Positions 13,382 through 16,988 of a DNA stretch of 16,988 nt are shown here, in pieces. The stretch is from Chloroflexota bacterium. Lineage in GTDB: Bacteria; Chloroflexota; Dehalococcoidia; Lucifugimonadales; Lucifugimonadaceae. The notes below the pieces were generated by a model. The model did no database searches. It was not told the DNA's origin and was given only the letters and a program-made list of their open reading frames with translations. Position 1 is the first letter of the stretch, and each line of letters begins with the position of its first letter. The DNA is taken from contig JACETA010000007.1 in the NCBI GenBank assembly GCA_013911545.1, forward strand, positions 1-16,988, in the 5' to 3' direction. The position numbers and the translations under genes are program-made.

Positions 13382-15406
13382 ATGGAAAATTTTAAAGATC
13401 CAAAATTAATTATAGATAAGATTGATACTTTAAAGAAAGATATCAATGAAGCTAATTTTAAATACTATGTGCTAGAAAGCTCAGATATTTCTGATTCTCA
13501 ATATGATTCGATGCTGAAAGAATTAATTAATATTGAAAAAGAAAACCCTAATTTAATAACCTCTGACTCCCCAACACAAAGAGTAGGAGCTCCACCATCT
13601 AAATCCTTTGAAGAAGTAATTCATAATAATCAAATGCTGAGTTTATCCAATGTATTCAATGAACAAGAGTTAATTAACTGGAAGGAAAGGTGTGAAAAAT
13701 ATATTTCAAGAGATATTAATGGATTTGTATTTGAAGAAAAAATTGATGGACTTGCTATATCTTTAACTTATACTGATGGCATTTTAACTATTGGCGCAAC
13801 AAGAGGAAATGGAACTTCTGGAGAAAATATCACAAATAATTTAAAAACTATAAAAAGTATTCCTCTGAAAATAATAGATGACAATATTCCTAAAAGTTTT
13901 GAAATCAGAGGGGAAGTTTTTTTTCCAAAAAATAAATTTCAAGAATTCAATAAAGAAAGAGATAGTTTGGGGTTGCAGGAATATAGTAACACTAGAAATG
14001 CTGCATCAGGGGCTTTAAGGCAACTTGATTCTAGTGAAACCGCAAAAAGACCTTTAGATGCCTTTTTTTATTCAGTAGGAAACCCAATTGATTTTGATGT
14101 TTCTACGCATTACGAACTTCTTGAAAAAATTAATAATTGGGGTTTTAAAATAAATAAAAATACAATTCTTATAGATAACTTTTCTAATTTAGAAAATCTA
14201 ATTGAAGATAAGATTGCTTCTAGAGATAATATGAACTACTCAATTGACGGTCTAGTAATAAAAGTTAACAATATTCAAGATCAAATTGATCTCGGAGCCA
14301 CAGCAAAAGATCCTAGATGGGCAACTGCATATAAATTGCCTTCAATTAAAAAAATAACTGTTGTAAATGATATAAAGATTAGCCTAGGAAGGACTGGAGT
14401 AGCAACTCCATATGCCGAATTAGAAGAAGTTGACCTAGATGGAGTGAAAATTAAATCTGCTTCCTTACACAATATAGACTATATTGACTCAAAAGATATA
14501 AGAGTTGGCGATGAGGTAGTAATTGAGAGAGCTGGTGATGTAATCCCTCAAATAATTAAAGTCAGCGAAAAAAATAAAAGAATTGCGGATTCAAAAAAAT
14601 TTAAAATGCCTGAAAATTGCCCAGTATGTAATTCAGAATTACTTAAAAATTTAGATGACCCATTCACAAAATGCCTAAGCAATGAATGTGATGATCAGAT
14701 AAAAAGATCTTTAGAACATTTTTCCTCAAAAAATTGCGTAGAAATTGAAGGATTAGGAGAAGGAATAATAAATATTCTTTTTAAAAATAAACTGGCAAGC
14801 TCAATTACTGATTTATACAAATTAACTTATGAAGAATTAATTAAATTAGAAGGGTTTCAAGATAAAAGTGCCAACAATTTATTAGAATCAATTTCTAAAT
14901 CAAAAAAAGTAATTCCCGAAAAACTGCTTCATGGATTAGGAATACCACATGTTGGTTCTGAAATATCTGAATTATTATTATTAAATTTTAAAAACATAAA
15001 TAAAATTTTTGATTCTTCAGAAGAAGATGTTTTAGAGATTGATGGGGTAGGGCCAAAAATTTATGAAAGCTTAAATGATTGGATTCAAATAGAAAAAAAT
15101 AAAATTTTATTAGAAAATTTGGAAAATATTGGATTTGAATTCACTAGCCAAAATGTTTTAACTGAAGGCAGATTAAATTCATTAAATATTTGTGTTACTG
15201 GAGAGTTAGAAGACTTCAGCCGGCAATCTATAAAACAGTCAATCAAAGATAATGGTGGGAAGTTTCAATCAAGTGTTTCTTCGAAAACAGATATTCTTGT
15301 AAGCGGAATTAACAGTGGGTCTAAATTAAGAAAGGCTCAAGAACTAGAAATAAAAATTTTAACTGAAAAAGAATTTATTAGGATGCTGGAAGATAATAAT
15401 GGATAA
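13382..15406 (+). CDS. ligA: NAD-dependent DNA ligase LigA
   Basis: LigA seals nicks during replication and repair, using NAD+ to adenylate itself. The 674-residue protein has the full bacterial layout: an N-terminal Ia domain with the NAD-binding YYVLESSDISDSQYD segment (28-42), the adenylation motif EEKIDGLAISL with K120 as the AMP acceptor, the TRGNGTSGE and EIRGEVF motifs, and SIDGLVIKV (287-295). An OB fold with LGRTGVATPYAELEEV follows, then a four-cysteine zinc finger (C413, C416, C431, C436), helix-hairpin-helix repeats (ending near GVGPKIYESL at 555-564) and a C-terminal BRCT domain from about residue 596. Nothing essential is missing. The ATG at 13382 lacks a Shine-Dalgarno sequence and sits just after the shared palindromic -10. 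The gene overlaps pth by 8 bases. Confidence 0.98.
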   Translation: MENFKDPKLIIDKIDTLKKDINEANFKYYVLESSDISDSQYDSMLKELINIEKENPNLITSDSPTQRVGAPPSKSFEEVIHNNQMLSLSNVFNEQELINWKERCEKYISRDINGFVFEEKIDGLAISLTYTDGILTIGATRGNGTSGENITNNLKTIKSIPLKIIDDNIPKSFEIRGEVFFPKNKFQEFNKERDSLGLQEYSNTRNAASGALRQLDSSETAKRPLDAFFYSVGNPIDFDVSTHYELLEKINNWGFKINKNTILIDNFSNLENLIEDKIASRDNMNYSIDGLVIKVNNIQDQIDLGATAKDPRWATAYKLPSIKKITVVNDIKISLGRTGVATPYAELEEVDLDGVKIKSASLHNIDYIDSKDIRVGDEVVIERAGDVIPQIIKVSEKNKRIADSKKFKMPENCPVCNSELLKNLDDPFTKCLSNECDDQIKRSLEHFSSKNCVEIEGLGEGIINILFKNKLASSITDLYKLTYEELIKLEGFQDKSANNLLESISKSKKVIPEKLLHGLGIPHVGSEISELLLLNFKNINKIFDSSEEDVLEIDGVGPKIYESLNDWIQIEKNKILLENLENIGFEFTSQNVLTEGRLNSLNICVTGELEDFSRQSIKQSIKDNGGKFQSSVSSKTDILVSGINSGSKLRKAQELEIKILTEKEFIRMLEDNNG

Positions 15407-15962
15407 CAAATGGCTTATAGTTGGGTTGGGAAACCCTGAACCAAAGTACGAAAGAAATAGACATAACATTGGTTTTTGGGTTATGGACTTTTTATCTAAT
15501 AAATTAGAAAAAGAAATTATTAAAAATAAATATTCTGGCTTATTTAAATCAGAAATAAATAATAATGAAGTATATTTTTCAAAACCTTTTTTCTACATTA
15601 ATGAGTCGGGTATAGCAGTTAAAAAAGTTGCTAATGAATTAAATATTAAACCAAATAAAATTGTTGTTGTTGTAGATGATATGAATCTAGATTTAGGTGA
15701 AATTAGAGTTAGAACAAAGGGGGGTCATGGAGGGCACAACGGACTAAGATCAATTGAATATGAGCTAAATACAAACGAATACAATAGATTAAGAATAGGT
15801 ATTGGAAAACCGGGAAGTAAAAATGAACATGTTAACTATGTATTAGGTGATTTTTCTAAAAATGAAGAAGAGGTTGCTGTAAAGTCAATTGAAAGTGCTT
15901 ATTTGTGTATTATAGAAATATTAAATAATGGATTTTCGAAAGCAATGGAAAAATTTAATTAA
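15399..15962 (+). CDS. pth: peptidyl-tRNA hydrolase
   Basis: Pth releases peptides from peptidyl-tRNA that drops off ribosomes, recycling tRNA in the cytoplasm. The 187-residue length is typical. Catalytic and substrate-binding residues are present: N12 in LGNPEPKY, the catalytic H22 in RNRHNIGF, N68 in KPFFYINESG, D94 in VVVDDMNLDLG and N114 in GGHNGLRSIE. The phosphate-clamp region (RLRIGIGKP, 130-138) is normal. The ATG at 15399 lies within the last codons of ligA, so both are one transcription unit and probably translationally coupled; GGAAG upstream is a poor ribosome binding site. Its stop overlaps the serS stop on the other strand inside the palindrome TTAATTAA. Confidence 0.97.
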   Translation: MDNKWLIVGLGNPEPKYERNRHNIGFWVMDFLSNKLEKEIIKNKYSGLFKSEINNNEVYFSKPFFYINESGIAVKKVANELNIKPNKIVVVVDDMNLDLGEIRVRTKGGHGGHNGLRSIEYELNTNEYNRLRIGIGKPGSKNEHVNYVLGDFSKNEEEVAVKSIESAYLCIIEILNNGFSKAMEKFN

Positions 15963-16988
15963 TTGAATCAAACCTTGTGTATTCTCTCAAAACCTCAGGA
16001 ATACTAATAGTTCCGTCTTCTAATAGATTATTTTCTAATATAGCAATAATCACCCTTGGTAAAGCTAATCCAGAGCCATTTAAAGTATGAGGAAACTTTA
16101 TTTTATTATCTAACTCATCTCTAAATCTTGTATTTGTTCTACGTGACTGAAAATCTGTACAAATTGAGATCGAAGAAACTTCTAGCCATTCTTGACAGCC
16201 AGGAGACCATACCTCAATATCATAAGTTTTAGCTGACTGAAAGCCGATATCTCCAGTACAAAGCTCAACTATCCTGTAAGTAAAATTTAATGCCTCGCAT
16301 AATCTAGAGACTTCAGAAACCATTTCATTAAATGCATCCATAGAATTTGAGGGATGTTCAAATCTATATAATTCTACTTTCTCAAATTGATGCACTCTTT
16401 TTATTCCTCTAGTATCTCTTCCAGCTGAACTTTTTTCATCTCTAAAGCAAGGAGTATGAGTTACGTATTTTAAAGGAAGTTCATGCTTTATAATTTCGTT
16501 TCCAAACATATTATTCAATGAAACTTCTCCAGTTGGAATCAACCATAAATCATTGTTACTATCACTAAATAATGTTTCTTCAAATTTTGGAAGATTACCG
16601 GAACCTGTCATTGTATTTTTATTAACCAAATAGGGAGGAGCAATTTCTTTATAACCATTGGTAAATACATGCTCGTTAAGCATCCATTGAACAAGGGCTC
16701 TTTGAAGCATTGCGCCTTTGCCTGCTAACAAATACCATCTTGCTCCAGTTAATTTAACCCCTTTCTCGAGATCAATAATTTTAAATTTTTCACCTAAATC
16801 CCAATGAGGAATTGATGAATCGATTTTATTTTTTTCGTTAAAAGTTTTTAAAACTTTATTCGATTTATCATTTTCACCAATCAAGGTTGAATCGAGCGGT
16901 AAATTGGGCAACCTCAAAAGAATATTCTCTAAATTATTTTCAACATCTTTTAATTTTTCAGATTTTTTTGACAGCTCAAGACCAAATG
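15955..16988 (-). CDS. serS: seryl-tRNA synthetase, N-terminus beyond the window
   Basis: SerRS charges tRNA-Ser and tRNA-Sec. About 343 residues are visible. A TTG at 16917 could be mistaken for the start, but the frame stays open to the window edge and encodes a charged heptad-like stretch (LELSKKSEKLKDVENNLENI) that is the second helix of the SerRS coiled-coil arm, so the gene begins outside. About 75-85 residues are probably missing. Then come the RLPNLP linker, class II motif 2 (TPCFRDEKSSAGRDTRGIKRVHQF), the GDIGFQSAKTYDIEVW and ISICTDFQSRRTNTRFR segments of the serine pocket, and motif 3 (LNGSGLALPRVIIAILEN) near the C-terminus. It is convergent with pth, with an 8-base overlap of the coding ends. 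Confidence 0.95.
   Translation of the reverse strand, partial: FGLELSKKSEKLKDVENNLENILLRLPNLPLDSTLIGENDKSNKVLKTFNEKNKIDSSIPHWDLGEKFKIIDLEKGVKLTGARWYLLAGKGAMLQRALVQWMLNEHVFTNGYKEIAPPYLVNKNTMTGSGNLPKFEETLFSDSNNDLWLIPTGEVSLNNMFGNEIIKHELPLKYVTHTPCFRDEKSSAGRDTRGIKRVHQFEKVELYRFEHPSNSMDAFNEMVSEVSRLCEALNFTYRIVELCTGDIGFQSAKTYDIEVWSPGCQEWLEVSSISICTDFQSRRTNTRFRDELDNKIKFPHTLNGSGLALPRVIIAILENNLLEDGTISIPEVLREYTRFDSIN

Noticed and set aside
16915..16917. TTG at 16917 as the serS start
   Set aside because: The frame continues to the window edge and encodes part of the SerRS coiled-coil arm, so the TTG is an internal Leu codon.

Overview
This is a chromosomal window of about 17 kb from an AT-rich, compact bacterial genome, made almost entirely of housekeeping genes. 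Sixteen genes are complete and two are cut by the window edges. Genes overlap or sit a few bases apart, convergent pairs share or nearly share stop codons, and the longest non-coding stretch is about 170 bases. This points to a streamlined, free-living bacterium that can respire oxygen, because the two heme A assembly genes ctaA and ctaB are present. The phylum cannot be fixed by eye. A low-GC marine lineage, perhaps near Chloroflexota/Dehalococcoidia (SAR202-like), is my weak guess from the general look of FtsH, the Bacillus-type chorismate mutase and the DUF1015 protein. No mobile element, CRISPR array, tRNA or rRNA was seen.

Layout. (1) 1-171: tail of an unidentified membrane protein. (2) 175-1185 (-): tsaD, for tRNA t6A modification. 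(3) 1256-3286 (+): a small zinc-ribbon-like protein, then ctaA and ctaB. (4) 3293-4390 (-): the translation operon infC-rpmI-rplT, where infC appears to start at a rare AUA codon. (5) 4558-10947 (+): a tight run ftsH-trpA-aroH-aroG-ribF-tyrS, mixing membrane proteolysis, aromatic amino-acid synthesis, flavin cofactor synthesis and tyrosyl-tRNA charging. (6) 10940-13337 (-): a DUF1015 gene followed by an aspartate/aromatic aminotransferase. (7) 13382-15962 (+): ligA and pth. (8) 15955-16988 (-): serS, cut at its 5' end by the window edge.

How the genes fit together. DAHP synthase (shikimate entry), chorismate mutase (branch to Phe/Tyr), TrpA (last Trp step), an AspC/TyrB-type aminotransferase and TyrRS form a loose aromatic amino-acid theme. 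infC, rpmI, rplT, tyrS, serS, pth and tsaD all serve translation.

The most notable signals are regulatory rather than new protein systems. They are the AUA start of infC with an ideal ribosome binding site, a repeat-flanked infC promoter, a 12-bp palindromic -10 element between ligA and the DUF1015 gene that can serve both strands, and -10-like hexamers placed 6-11 bases before many start codons that lack a Shine-Dalgarno sequence, which suggests frequent leaderless mRNAs. TrpA carries Glu in place of a catalytic Asp. I see no convincing undescribed multi-gene system here.
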